DNA from: JAHFUA01 sp963733935
GTDB taxonomy: Bacteria > Acidobacteriota > Terriglobia > Terriglobales > Acidobacteriaceae
Length of the DNA stretch: 64,000 nucleotides
Assembly: GCA_963733935.1 (NCBI GenBank)
Contig: CAVTEQ010000015.1
Location: 1 to 64,000 of the forward strand
Direction: 5' to 3'
Under the pieces are notes generated by a model. The model was not told the DNA's origin and searched no databases. It worked only from the letters and a program-made list of their open reading frames with translations. Position 1 is the stretch's first letter, and each line of letters starts with the position of its first letter. Both the position numbers and the translations under genes were made by a program. Below are positions 7,135 through 15,771 of the stretch, one piece after another.

Positions 7135-9204
7135 TCACGTGGTTTTCTGCAGCAACTGAGCCAGCCTGCCCTCGGGGTCATACACCACGCAGCGAAGCAG
7201 GTTGGTCGCGTACCGCAGCAGGGTCGTAAGGTTGGTACGATACCAGCAGCATTGGGCCATTCTGGGAGAGAGCCCGCAGAAAAACCGCAGCCGGCATACC
7301 GTTTCCGGCGAGGTGAGCAGGGCGGCAACCAAACGGTGGTTGCCATCGAGAATGGTAAAAGGAGCGTTCTCACTCAGCCCGATAATAAGGATCGCGCCAG
7401 CGGCGGCATTTTGCGCAACATGATCACGCAGCTCCTCGATCTTTTTGCGAAAGCTTTGAGGAGTAACCTGGCGATAGGCCGCATCCGTGATCCGTTCGGC
7501 GACCTGAGTGATCGAGAAGTCTCCGTGCGCCAGCTTCCGCCATTGGGCGCGCGGAAATACGCGGATGCGATGCAGGTCGTCGCCACGGATCTCAGCCTCG
7601 AACCACTCCGTCCCCCGGGGGAGTTCTCTCCACAATGCCCCATGGCGTATGAATAAGAGGGCGCGCCGCATTTGATTTTCAATTGGGTCGGCAAAGTTGG
7701 AAGTGGTGAGCAGCCTGGCCGCTGCGTCCTGGTAGTCGCAAAATTCCGGACACTGCCAGTCATTCTTCAGAAATTCCGCGATCACTTCGTCTTCGGATAC
7801 GCGACGGCGAAGCCTGATCGGCGCCGAATCGGGAACCAGCAGCGAATCGCCCCCCGTAACCAGAGTGATCAGGAACGGAACCGCCACACAGATGAGCAAG
7901 AACGCCATGATCGCTATTTGCACCCAGATCACCTGGGCCAGTGAGGAGTGGAAGCGGTAAATGCCGGCAATCACCCCCACGCTGACCAGCAGTTGCACCC
8001 AGCCGGTGTTGGCGATCTTGTGCGACATCTCGTAGGCGATAATCACCACGCTGAGCGCGTAGACTCCCGTGGCCACCGCGTAGAGCACCATGAGAGAAGC
8101 AAAATGGGCGCCACCGGCTTTTACGAACTGCGAGCCAAACAGGTCCACCCAGAGCCGATTCGGCGCCACCCGCAGGGCCAGTGCGAACACCAGACAGACG
8201 GCGAGCACCAAGAGCAGCGCCATCCCCAGAACTCCGTGGTCGTCTTGCCGACGGCTGCGCGTCTCCGCGGCGATAGGGAACATACTGCTGACGATGGCCC
8301 ACGAGAACGCGAATACCACCCGTCCGACCATGGCTACCGCGGCGTAGACTCCGGCTGACTCCGACGGGAAGAAATGTTTGACGACCACAATGTCGCAGTT
8401 GTTGATGACCACCTGGCCGGCGAAGAAAACCGCCGCCTGCAGGCTCTCGCGAAAAGCGACCGGAACCGCGACGGCGGACGCAGACGAAGACTCCGACGAA
8501 GACGGGCTCCTCGGGCTTGCAAACAAATATGCCACCACCACCGCCGCGGCATTGGCGGCAATCACTCCCCGGACGCCGTATCCCTGCAGGATCAGCAGCA
8601 ACGACCCTCCCAGCCGCACCAATCCCTCCAGCAGCAGATTGAGAGCGAGCAGCCGGAAGCTGCAGACTCCCAGAATGTAGCCACGTCTTGCTCCCAGCGG
8701 AACGTAGAAGGCGGCGCCGATCGCCAGCAGCAGGATGAGGACCGGATCGATGAGGTGGAGGTAGTTGGTTACGGCGTGACGAAACAACAAGAGAAACAAC
8801 GCCACCAGAATGCCGGCAGCCCAGCCGCGTAAGTGCAGCCCACGGTAGGCAAGGCTCTGCGCTTCCGGCGATCGCTGCTGCGCCACCATCTTGGCGGTGA
8901 GTATCTGGAAGGAAAGCGTGACCGACGAAACCAGAATCAGCAGGGTGTAAACCGTGGTGGTGTGGCCGAATGCGGTGGGCCCAAGATAACGGGCTACCGC
9001 AATGTTGTAGGCAAAGTTGATGGCAGTGACCAGCCCCAAACCGGCCAGCAACACGACGCTCCCGCCCAGAACACGTTCGCTGGGCGTTTGCACGGCCTCT
9101 TCGGCTTCAGTGGTCAAGCTTTCTCGCTCCGAAGGAGTGGTGTAGCTTCGTTCCAGACCCGTGTCCCCCCAAGATTTCAGGGGACGTAGGTCTGATGCGC
9201 TCAT
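7135..9204 (-). CDS. polysaccharide flippase with C-terminal ParB/Srx-like domain
   Basis: A 689-residue protein. Residues about 45-455 are a polytopic Wzx/MATE-type flippase (YNIAVARYLGPTAFG is typical of the first helices), with about 12 hydrophobic segments broken by a serine-rich loop. Residues about 470-689 are soluble and contain FTILDGNHRLVAA (DGNHR at 620-624), a motif of ParB/sulfiredoxin-like nucleotide-binding domains. Flippases normally end soon after the last helix, so this is an unusual fusion. It should move lipid-linked or nascent glycan across the inner membrane, perhaps gated by the soluble domain (inference). It faces the GH99-like gene divergently. Confidence 0.8.
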   Translation of the reverse strand: MSASDLRPLKSWGDTGLERSYTTPSERESLTTEAEEAVQTPSERVLGGSVVLLAGLGLVTAINFAYNIAVARYLGPTAFGHTTTVYTLLILVSSVTLSFQILTAKMVAQQRSPEAQSLAYRGLHLRGWAAGILVALFLLLFRHAVTNYLHLIDPVLILLLAIGAAFYVPLGARRGYILGVCSFRLLALNLLLEGLVRLGGSLLLILQGYGVRGVIAANAAAVVVAYLFASPRSPSSSESSSASAVAVPVAFRESLQAAVFFAGQVVINNCDIVVVKHFFPSESAGVYAAVAMVGRVVFAFSWAIVSSMFPIAAETRSRRQDDHGVLGMALLLVLAVCLVFALALRVAPNRLWVDLFGSQFVKAGGAHFASLMVLYAVATGVYALSVVIIAYEMSHKIANTGWVQLLVSVGVIAGIYRFHSSLAQVIWVQIAIMAFLLICVAVPFLITLVTGGDSLLVPDSAPIRLRRRVSEDEVIAEFLKNDWQCPEFCDYQDAAARLLTTSNFADPIENQMRRALLFIRHGALWRELPRGTEWFEAEIRGDDLHRIRVFPRAQWRKLAHGDFSITQVAERITDAAYRQVTPQSFRKKIEELRDHVAQNAAAGAILIIGLSENAPFTILDGNHRLVAALLTSPETVCRLRFFCGLSPRMAQCCWYRTNLTTLLRYATNLLRCVVYDPEGRLAQLLQKTT

Positions 9205-9287
9205 CGAGAGACCAGGCTGCTCGCCGCCAGGGTTGTTTGGACTACAACCCGTCGCCGGCGGAAAGCTTCTAATTCCACGGATAGTCC

Positions 9288-10247
9288 ATGGGAAGAAAAG
9301 GCCGGCTTAGTCTCGCGACCCTGGTTTTGGTCCTGCTTCAGGGTTGCTCCCAGAAGAATGTAGGGCATGTTTTGCGTGAAGCTACGCCAACTCCCGGAGC
9401 CGCGCCCCGTCTTCTTGCCGTCTATGAACCGTGGTTCGGACATCCGCGGCACATCAATGTCGGCTATTCGTCGCAAGACCCGTTGGTGATCAGGAAGCAG
9501 ATTGAGCAGGCGAAAAACCTGGGCATTTCCGGATTTGTCGTGGATTGGTACGGTGACCGCGAACCATTTCTGGATCGCAGCTTCGCCCTGATGCAGTCGA
9601 TTGCCGCCGAGCAGAACTTCAGCCTGGCCATGATGTACGACGAAAGCGATCAGGGCGGGGATCAGGTCACCGACGACACGCTGGCGGCTTTGGAGAAATT
9701 TCGGAACCAGTATCTGGCGCCGGGAGCTCCGGGCCGCGAGGCCTACCTTACCTATAACGGCCGGCCCGTGATCTTCATTTTTCCCAAGGGCGGACACACC
9801 GACTGGAATCGCGTTCGTGCGGCGGCCAACCGGTGGAATCCGCCGCCGCTCCTCATCTATGAAAATCTGCCGGCGGCACAGGCTGCGGAGTTTGACGGCT
9901 TCTATGCCTGGGTGAATCCCGGCAGCAAGGGATGGACCGCGGACGGAAGCAACTGGGGCGCGGATTATCTGCGCGACTTCTATCACGCCATGCAGACGAA
10001 ATACCCGGATAAAATCGCCGTCGGAGCCGCGTGGCCCGGCTTCGATGATCGCAAGGCGTCCTGGAGCCTGGGCCGCTACATGGCTCAGCGCTGTGGCCGG
10101 ACCTTTGCCGATACCATGAGACTCTACCGGGACTATTATCCGGCGGACCGTCCGCTGCCCTTCCTGCTGATCGTGACCTGGAACGATTACGAAGAAGGCA
10201 CCGCGATTGAACGCGGGCTGGCCAAGTGCGGCGCGACAACTCCGTAG
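9288..10247 (+). CDS. GH99-like glycoside hydrolase lipoprotein
   Basis: A 319-residue protein with a lipoprotein signal: LATLVLVLLQGCSQ gives a lipobox with the acylated Cys at about 20. The mature part fits GH99/GH71-like enzymes: YEPWFGHPRHINVGY, then GISGFVVDWYG, MMYDESD, a central TYNGRPVIFIF strand and LLIVTWNDYEEGTAIE at the end, the last being the typical WNDYxE closing motif. Such enzymes cut alpha-linked mannan or glucan-type chains. Placed inside an export locus, it may trim the secreted polymer, as PelA or BcsZ do in other systems (inference). It converges with the GT2 gene, 2 bp apart. Confidence 0.75.
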   Translation: MGRKGRLSLATLVLVLLQGCSQKNVGHVLREATPTPGAAPRLLAVYEPWFGHPRHINVGYSSQDPLVIRKQIEQAKNLGISGFVVDWYGDREPFLDRSFALMQSIAAEQNFSLAMMYDESDQGGDQVTDDTLAALEKFRNQYLAPGAPGREAYLTYNGRPVIFIFPKGGHTDWNRVRAAANRWNPPPLLIYENLPAAQAAEFDGFYAWVNPGSKGWTADGSNWGADYLRDFYHAMQTKYPDKIAVGAAWPGFDDRKASWSLGRYMAQRCGRTFADTMRLYRDYYPADRPLPFLLIVTWNDYEEGTAIERGLAKCGATTP

Positions 10248-10249
10248 CT

Positions 10250-11245
10250 CTACGCCGCGGGAAATAATTTTTCCAGCTCGCCATCCCCCTTCAGGCTGCG
10301 AACCATACTTTCCGGGGCCAACTGGGAAGAGAACACGGCGTCGGCGCGGTAGACGTGGTTGATGATGGAGAGCGGCCGATGACGGACTTCATCGTAGACT
10401 CGCGCCACATACTCCCCGAGAATTCCCACACAAAGAAGCGGGAGGCTGCCCATCAGGCAGATCGCGCTGGATAAGGCGTAGGCCATGGCGTTGCCGCGGG
10501 AGACGATGGCGAAGACTCCCAGCATCACCGCCGCCAAAAATCCGAGCGCAGCCAGCACGAAGGTCAATCGCAGCGGCTTGAAGCTGAAGCTGGTGATGGC
10601 GTCGGTGGCGTACTTAATCCGGCTCAGGAAGGTGAGCTTGCCCTCGCCGCCGGCACGGTCCTGCCGATCGTAGTAAACGGTAGCGGTGCGATACCCGACC
10701 CAGGCCCGCAGGCCGGGAAGATAGCGATTCCCCTCGGGCATGCTATTGATGGCGTCGACGGCCTGGCGATCCAGCAGCCCGAAGATGCCGGCGTTCAGCG
10801 GAATCGGATAGTCGGAGAGCGCTCCCAGCACGCGATAGAACAGCGGAAACAGCAGCGCCAGTATTTTGCGGCGTTCCTGCCGGCTTCGCCGGACCGCGGT
10901 GACCACCCGTGCTCCAGCACGCCAGGCCACGACCAGCCGCGGAACCACCTCGGGCGGGTCCTGCAGATCGCCGTCCATGAGCACCACGGCGTCGCCGCGC
11001 GCGGTTTGCATTCCCGCCTGGAGCGCCCCCATGTGTCCAAAATTGCGCGAAAGGTCCACCACTACAACGTGCGGATCGCTGGATTGGAGTTTGCGGAGCA
11101 GGACAAGCGAGCAATCCCTCGAACCATCGTTTACATAGACGATCTCCCACTTGTCGTTGATCTGCCGCATGGCCTGCGTGATCGCGTCATGCAGGATGGG
11201 CAGGATTTCCTCTTCGTTGTAAATGGGGATGACGACCGAGATCAT
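10250..11245 (-). CDS. family 2 glycosyltransferase, DPM1/GtrB-like
   Basis: A 331-residue protein. The start SVVIPIYNEEEILP and the DGDLQDPPE motif mark a GT2 nucleotide-sugar/polyprenyl-phosphate glycosyltransferase with its metal-binding acidic motif. Two hydrophobic helices lie near residues 230-255 and 265-290, as in GtrB/DPM1-type enzymes that charge a polyprenyl phosphate with a sugar on the inner membrane. It is the last gene of the minus-strand run that starts at 15595, about 85 bp after the preceding gene, and probably supplies a membrane-bound sugar donor. Confidence 0.85.
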   Translation of the reverse strand: MISVVIPIYNEEEILPILHDAITQAMRQINDKWEIVYVNDGSRDCSLVLLRKLQSSDPHVVVVDLSRNFGHMGALQAGMQTARGDAVVLMDGDLQDPPEVVPRLVVAWRAGARVVTAVRRSRQERRKILALLFPLFYRVLGALSDYPIPLNAGIFGLLDRQAVDAINSMPEGNRYLPGLRAWVGYRTATVYYDRQDRAGGEGKLTFLSRIKYATDAITSFSFKPLRLTFVLAALGFLAAVMLGVFAIVSRGNAMAYALSSAICLMGSLPLLCVGILGEYVARVYDEVRHRPLSIINHVYRADAVFSSQLAPESMVRSLKGDGELEKLFPAA

Positions 11246-11329
11246 GCAACCGCTCCTGGTGTATTTTGTACGGCCCGTTTGCTACTTACTGCTCCGAGTC
11301 GGACTCGATCGCCGACACTTTCCGTCCCC

Positions 11330-11845
11330 TCATTGAGGTTCCGCCTGAAGAATGCGCACCTTCCACTTGGTTTCGGTGGGAGTCATTACCGAAACGTAAC
11401 GCGAACGCACCTCGCCGCTTCCAACCGCGCGCCCATGATCGCGAACTTCCAGCCGGTATTCGACGCTGTCCACGAACTGAATGGAGAGACCATCCGGAGA
11501 ATAAAAAACCACGGTGAAATCGTGAGTCGGCTCGCTGTAGATGGTCTGGATTCCGGATTTCTGTTGTTCGCGAATGGTATCGGCCAGCTTGTCCTTGGCT
11601 AAGCCGACAAAATACTCGTTGAGCAGGTCCGGACGATTTTCGGATAAGGCGCGCCCCAGGCTCTGCCACGCCAAGAGATAATCGCGCTCCACCGAGGCGC
11701 GAGTCTGCTCTTCCAACATTCGCGGGCCCACCGCCTCCGCAGATCTCTTCGGCACCTCAGGCTGCGCTGGAGCAGCGAGCAGCAGCGCGACAAGCAGGCA
11801 ATAACCGGCGCGCAGCAGCCCGTGGGAAGCCCGCGCCGGAATCAT
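11330..11845 (-). CDS. exported hypothetical protein (171 aa)
   Basis: The ATG at 11845 overlaps the stop of the upstream gene by 4 bp (ATGA), which fixes the start. Residues 1-29 are a signal peptide ending near APAQPE. The mature part has a helical segment (RDYLLAWQSLGRALSENRPD) followed by beta strands (FTVVFYSPDGLSIQFVDSVE, then WKVRILQAEP), the pattern of an NTF2/SnoaL-like cone fold. It is translationally coupled to the next two upstream genes, so it probably works with them at the cell envelope. No specific function recognised. Confidence 0.7.
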   Translation of the reverse strand: MIPARASHGLLRAGYCLLVALLLAAPAQPEVPKRSAEAVGPRMLEEQTRASVERDYLLAWQSLGRALSENRPDLLNEYFVGLAKDKLADTIREQQKSGIQTIYSEPTHDFTVVFYSPDGLSIQFVDSVEYRLEVRDHGRAVGSGEVRSRYVSVMTPTETKWKVRILQAEPQ

Positions 11846-12714
11846 TGCGCGCCCCCATTCCAGTGAATCTCGTTGCCCAGCACCACCCCGATCGCGGCCG
11901 AGATAACAGCGCCGCGATGCGCCGGCAGCTCGGTGCGCGCGACTCCTCGCTTCAGAGGAACATCGACGGTCGCCTGGCCATCCGCGGAAGTCTCCGTGAA
12001 GGTAACAATCGTGCCATCGGGAACGGCGTTGCCGCCGCAGTCGCGCACGGGCTCGGTCTCGAGCAGGATTCTTGGGCCGGAGGCACGCGCGTTGATCCGC
12101 ACCTTGCACGGGTCGCCGGGAACCTGCTGCACGACTCGCCGCTCGTGAACCCCGCCGATACTGGCCTCGAACTGGCCGGCCCCGGCCTTGGCGGCGGAAT
12201 TCATCTGGATCCACGCAACACCATTCCTCGTGGTTGCGCTGCGCGATTGCGTGGAGTCGTTCGCGCCGGAGAGTGCAAACGACACTTGTTGCGGCTCAAG
12301 AACCAGATTGTGGAAGACGTCAAACACATACACCACGCCGCTGATTCCGTCGCTCCGGCTCACCGGCAGCCGGGAAGGTTTGGCGATAAAACTCAGGGCC
12401 GCGGGTTGCGAAGCTACCACATCGAATTGCGCGCTCTGGACGGAGCTGCCGGCAACCAGCAGCGCAAGATAATGCCCGGCATTATGGAGGTCGCCGGAAC
12501 CGAAAGAAATCGTTTGCCCCAGTTGCACGTTTCGCCGAATTACGTCTCCCGGTCCGACGATGTAGAACGTCGCGGAACCCGACCCGGCGGTGGGAACCGC
12601 GAACGTGCTCCCAGCTTCAACCGACTTGGGCAAGCGCAGCCCGTCTTGCGCGAACGCGAACTGCGTAACGGCAAGCAGGGCCAGCACGCACAGGAATGGG
12701 ACTCCGCCTCTCAT
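11842..12714 (-). CDS. exported protein with Ig-like domains
   Basis: Start at the ATG at 12714, which overlaps the previous stop (ATGA); the frame extends further upstream only as shadow. A signal peptide (VPFLCVLALLAVTQFAFAQ) is followed by about 270 mostly beta-strand residues. The last part (DGTIVTFTETSADGQATVDV) resembles a bacterial Ig-like or invasin-type repeat, and an earlier SGVVYVFDVFHNLV stretch is similar. There are two cysteines (DPCKVRI and VRDCGGN). It is probably a periplasmic or surface scaffold of the polysaccharide locus. Confidence 0.7.
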   Translation of the reverse strand: MRGGVPFLCVLALLAVTQFAFAQDGLRLPKSVEAGSTFAVPTAGSGSATFYIVGPGDVIRRNVQLGQTISFGSGDLHNAGHYLALLVAGSSVQSAQFDVVASQPAALSFIAKPSRLPVSRSDGISGVVYVFDVFHNLVLEPQQVSFALSGANDSTQSRSATTRNGVAWIQMNSAAKAGAGQFEASIGGVHERRVVQQVPGDPCKVRINARASGPRILLETEPVRDCGGNAVPDGTIVTFTETSADGQATVDVPLKRGVARTELPAHRGAVISAAIGVVLGNEIHWNGGAQ

Positions 12715-13841
12715 TGGAAGCGGCTCGCACTGTAGCTTCCTACCACCACGCGGAAAGTGCCGACCTTGCGGTACAAGTCCGCGGGAAGCGGGATGGAAAA
12801 CGGCACCGGCGTCTGGGGCAGCAAGGCGCGATCCGGATATTGGTCCGCGACCCATACAATCTGTCCGCTGCTGTCGTAGAACGTGCCGATGACGTGAGAT
12901 ATGTTGACCACCTGCCCGCTCTGGTTGAGAAGCTCTCCTGTCAGCGAAGGTTGCGGGAGAGGATTAAGCCGCTGCGATTCGATCCCCACCACCGGATCGG
13001 CCGAAGCCGAAACCAGAATGGACGAAGGTTGAATCCGCACGCTATCCACTTGCGACATCTGCACGCCGGGGAAATCGATGCGGAACGGCGTCACCTGCTT
13101 GGGCAGGAGCAGGTGGGAAATCTTGTCGAAGCTGTCCTCGGACGCGATCGCAGCCCCGTTGCCGGCCAGCAGACTGGCTTTTACATTCACGAACGCCGGA
13201 ACGATATCTTCGTTCAGAAGTTCTCCCATCACCGAGACTCCGCCGCTGCGCTCGACCGGGTGCATGGCCACAATGCGGACGTGCGGCGACTCGACATCCT
13301 GTGCGCCCCAGTCATCCTCGGGTCCGCGGTAAATCACGTCCCACCGCAGGTAGTTGACCGGAATCACTTGCGGGGGCAGCTTAGCCTCTTTGACGATGGG
13401 CCACGCTACCTGCCAGCGGTCGCCCGTTTTGACGACCCGCAGATCACGGCTATCCTCGAAAGTTCCCACCACGTCCGACCAGCGGAGGTTGGCGCGAACC
13501 TTGGCTTCCGCGGCAGCAACGTGCAAGGGCTTGACGTCGAAGCCATCGAGGCTTGCGTAGGTGCGAAGGCTGCCGTAGCTGCCGGTGAGGTCACGCTCGA
13601 ACTCGGATTGAGAGAATTCTCCCTTGTTGGCGAGGCTGTCGTAGGCCGCACTCCAGTTTCGCCGTTCGATTGCCCGCAGCAGGCTGCTGACAGCATCCTG
13701 GGGCGAACCGGAAGAGCCGATCAGCCGGGCGTTGGCATCCGACACCGACACCGCCGGCTGGTTCGGCCACAAGGTGCCAACCACGATGAAAGCTACAGTT
13801 GCGGCGACGATGAGCAGTGCCAGAAGGCGTCCGGCTTTCAC
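12711..13841 (-). CDS. membrane-anchored hypothetical protein
   Basis: A 376-residue protein with one N-terminal membrane helix (LLALLIVAATVAFIVVGTLW) and a large outer part. Residues 45-150 (SSLLRAIERRNWSAAYDSL ... WQVAWP) look like an NTF2-like domain; residues 200-376 are two beta-rich modules with the pattern VxxVSGELxNQ...V.VIGTFYDSSGQIV, like FxLYD-type domains. The start overlaps the stop of the upstream gene by 4 bp and its stop overlaps the next start, so three genes are coupled. Role in the locus is unknown; an assembly or anchoring factor is one possibility. Confidence 0.65.
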   Translation of the reverse strand: MKAGRLLALLIVAATVAFIVVGTLWPNQPAVSVSDANARLIGSSGSPQDAVSSLLRAIERRNWSAAYDSLANKGEFSQSEFERDLTGSYGSLRTYASLDGFDVKPLHVAAAEAKVRANLRWSDVVGTFEDSRDLRVVKTGDRWQVAWPIVKEAKLPPQVIPVNYLRWDVIYRGPEDDWGAQDVESPHVRIVAMHPVERSGGVSVMGELLNEDIVPAFVNVKASLLAGNGAAIASEDSFDKISHLLLPKQVTPFRIDFPGVQMSQVDSVRIQPSSILVSASADPVVGIESQRLNPLPQPSLTGELLNQSGQVVNISHVIGTFYDSSGQIVWVADQYPDRALLPQTPVPFSIPLPADLYRKVGTFRVVVGSYSASRFQ

Positions 13842-15595
13842 GAGATCAGCCTCCCGAGCACCAGAGGCTCTGCCGCCGGAGAGCGGTCGCTCACTTCCTC
13901 TTCATATTCCACCGGACGCCGGCTCGGAATCAGGACTACCAGCATGGCCAGGATGCTGCTCCCGAGCGGCAGCGTGCCCCAGAGCAGTCCCTGCCACGCC
14001 GGCGGCATTTGCAGCGAACTGATGGGCGCAGCCGGAGGAACATCGTCCTTAGCCCAGACCGTGATGGTGCGATCCTGCAGGTCATCCACTCTGCGCCAGC
14101 CGGAGAACACCAGCAGAGGCTGGTAGTAAGGGTCTTTGAGAAACACCCATTTCAACCCGTAGCGGTCGGCGTGCTTCAGCATGGCGCTCAGGGCGTCCAG
14201 GCCGGACTTGCCGAAATATTTGGAGCTGGTGAGGGCGCCGGCGCCATGTGCGGTCAGCTCCGGCAACATGCGTCCGGAGTTCCACTCGCCGTCGACGCTG
14301 CCGGCATCGGTGAGGATCGCCAGCCGCGAAATCTTGTTGCCAAAACCGAGCGTGAGGTAGCGGTAACGATCGTGGCCGTCGCGATTCAGCCAGGCCGCGA
14401 CGGCGTCTACTTTGAAGTCATCGGCGTCCGCCGGCCGATACACCGCCCAAGCCACCGCGCAGGCGCAGGTCATGCCCGCTGCCAGAGTCAGACCGGTTAC
14501 CGCGCGCCAGCGGAAGCGGTCGATGAGTTCCTTGGCCAGCAGTCCCACGAACGGCAGGGCGAGCAAGGTCGCCCAATAGGTGAAGCGTTCCATGGTTAGG
14601 ACTTCGAAGGCGCGGCCCAGCAACCATCTTGCGACTGGAGTTGTGCCACCAAGCCCTACCAGGAACGCAACCCAGAAGCCCAGCAGCAGCGGACGCAGGC
14701 GAGGCGTCGAAGCGCCGCGCCAGAAGATGAACGGCAAAGCCAGGATCAGCGCTCCGTAGGGAACCAGGAAATAATTCAATCCCCACTGCGGGCTCAGGAT
14801 GTAATTCGCGCGGCTAGGATGAGGAATGGGAGTTTGCGTGACCGGATACTTGAACAGCGCGATCCAGAACGGCAGCAGCACCACCGCAATCATTGCTGCG
14901 ACTACTGCGACCACAAATATCGTCCGCAGCACGAAACCGAACGCACGAGCACGGCGGCTTTCCCGAAAATCGTAAATCGCCAGCGCCAGCACCGGGATCG
15001 CGAACAGAAACGAGCCGAACAGCAGCGTCGCATGGTGAGCGGCGGCCGCCGCTACCGCCAACGCTGAGCCTTTGAGGAGCGCTCGCCAACTGCGCCAGCG
15101 CGCCCACTCGTACAGATAAGGCATCGCGTTCAGATAGAGAGGCGCCGCAAAGGTGGTCGACAGTTGCCCGGCAGAGTAGACGAGGAAAACTTCCGACCCC
15201 AGCAGCACACTGGCGATAGCGGCATACGTGGCTGCACGGCGGTCCACCCACAACGCGGCGAAGCGATACACCCCAAGCGCCAGCAACATAATGGCCAGGA
15301 ACTGCACCACCATGTACGCCAAGTTCAGGCCGATCACCTGAGAGATGAGCGCGATCCACTGCTGAGGCAGCGGCGGGTATGTCATCTGCGAAAAACCCGC
15401 GTACCACTTCGGGTTCCACGGATCGAACCAGTGATGGGCGTAATGCGAGGCGAAGAAAATGTGGAAGTTGGTGTCGTAAGACTTTAGCGGCAGACCCATG
15501 AGCAGCAGCGGCCCATGAATGAGAAAGGCCCCTAAGAAGATCAGGCCGAACGGGATCGGCCGTCCGGCGCGTTCCACAAGCTCCAGTCTTGGCAC
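13838..15595 (-). CDS. polytopic membrane protein, PTPS-related/GT39-like
   Basis: I choose the GTG at 15595 because GGAGGAG lies five bases upstream; the frame remains open to 15730. The 585-residue product has about 12-13 membrane helices after a short cytoplasmic start. Early residues (YDTNFHIFFASHYAHHWFD, then WNPKWYAGF) match the '6-pyruvoyl-tetrahydropterin synthase related' membrane family, which shares the fold of GT39/YfhO polyprenyl-sugar glycosyltransferases. It is the first gene of the minus-strand operon and may be the membrane transferase or polymerase of the locus (inference). Confidence 0.75.
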   Translation of the reverse strand: MPRLELVERAGRPIPFGLIFLGAFLIHGPLLLMGLPLKSYDTNFHIFFASHYAHHWFDPWNPKWYAGFSQMTYPPLPQQWIALISQVIGLNLAYMVVQFLAIMLLALGVYRFAALWVDRRAATYAAIASVLLGSEVFLVYSAGQLSTTFAAPLYLNAMPYLYEWARWRSWRALLKGSALAVAAAAAHHATLLFGSFLFAIPVLALAIYDFRESRRARAFGFVLRTIFVVAVVAAMIAVVLLPFWIALFKYPVTQTPIPHPSRANYILSPQWGLNYFLVPYGALILALPFIFWRGASTPRLRPLLLGFWVAFLVGLGGTTPVARWLLGRAFEVLTMERFTYWATLLALPFVGLLAKELIDRFRWRAVTGLTLAAGMTCACAVAWAVYRPADADDFKVDAVAAWLNRDGHDRYRYLTLGFGNKISRLAILTDAGSVDGEWNSGRMLPELTAHGAGALTSSKYFGKSGLDALSAMLKHADRYGLKWVFLKDPYYQPLLVFSGWRRVDDLQDRTITVWAKDDVPPAAPISSLQMPPAWQGLLWGTLPLGSSILAMLVVLIPSRRPVEYEEEVSDRSPAAEPLVLGRLIS

Positions 15596-15771
15596 ACTCT
15601 CCTCCGGTCGGCTTGGTTTGATTGCCTGCGGACGGGCCGGGTTGCTTGCCGGCCGCGGCGTATGTTTGGTGGGAAACACAGCCAACCCGCCGCCCGTGTT
15701 GCGAATCGAACCGGCGCAGTCTAGTCGCAAGCTCGACGGAGGCGCTTTTGAACCCCCGAATCTTTAATTTC

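Noticed and set aside
12696..14126. Long plus-strand frame of 476 codons opposite the exported-protein genes
   Set aside because: It is antisense to three genes linked by 4-bp overlaps and with clear signal or membrane helices. Its composition is His/Arg/Gln-rich with no domain, as expected for a GC-rich shadow frame.
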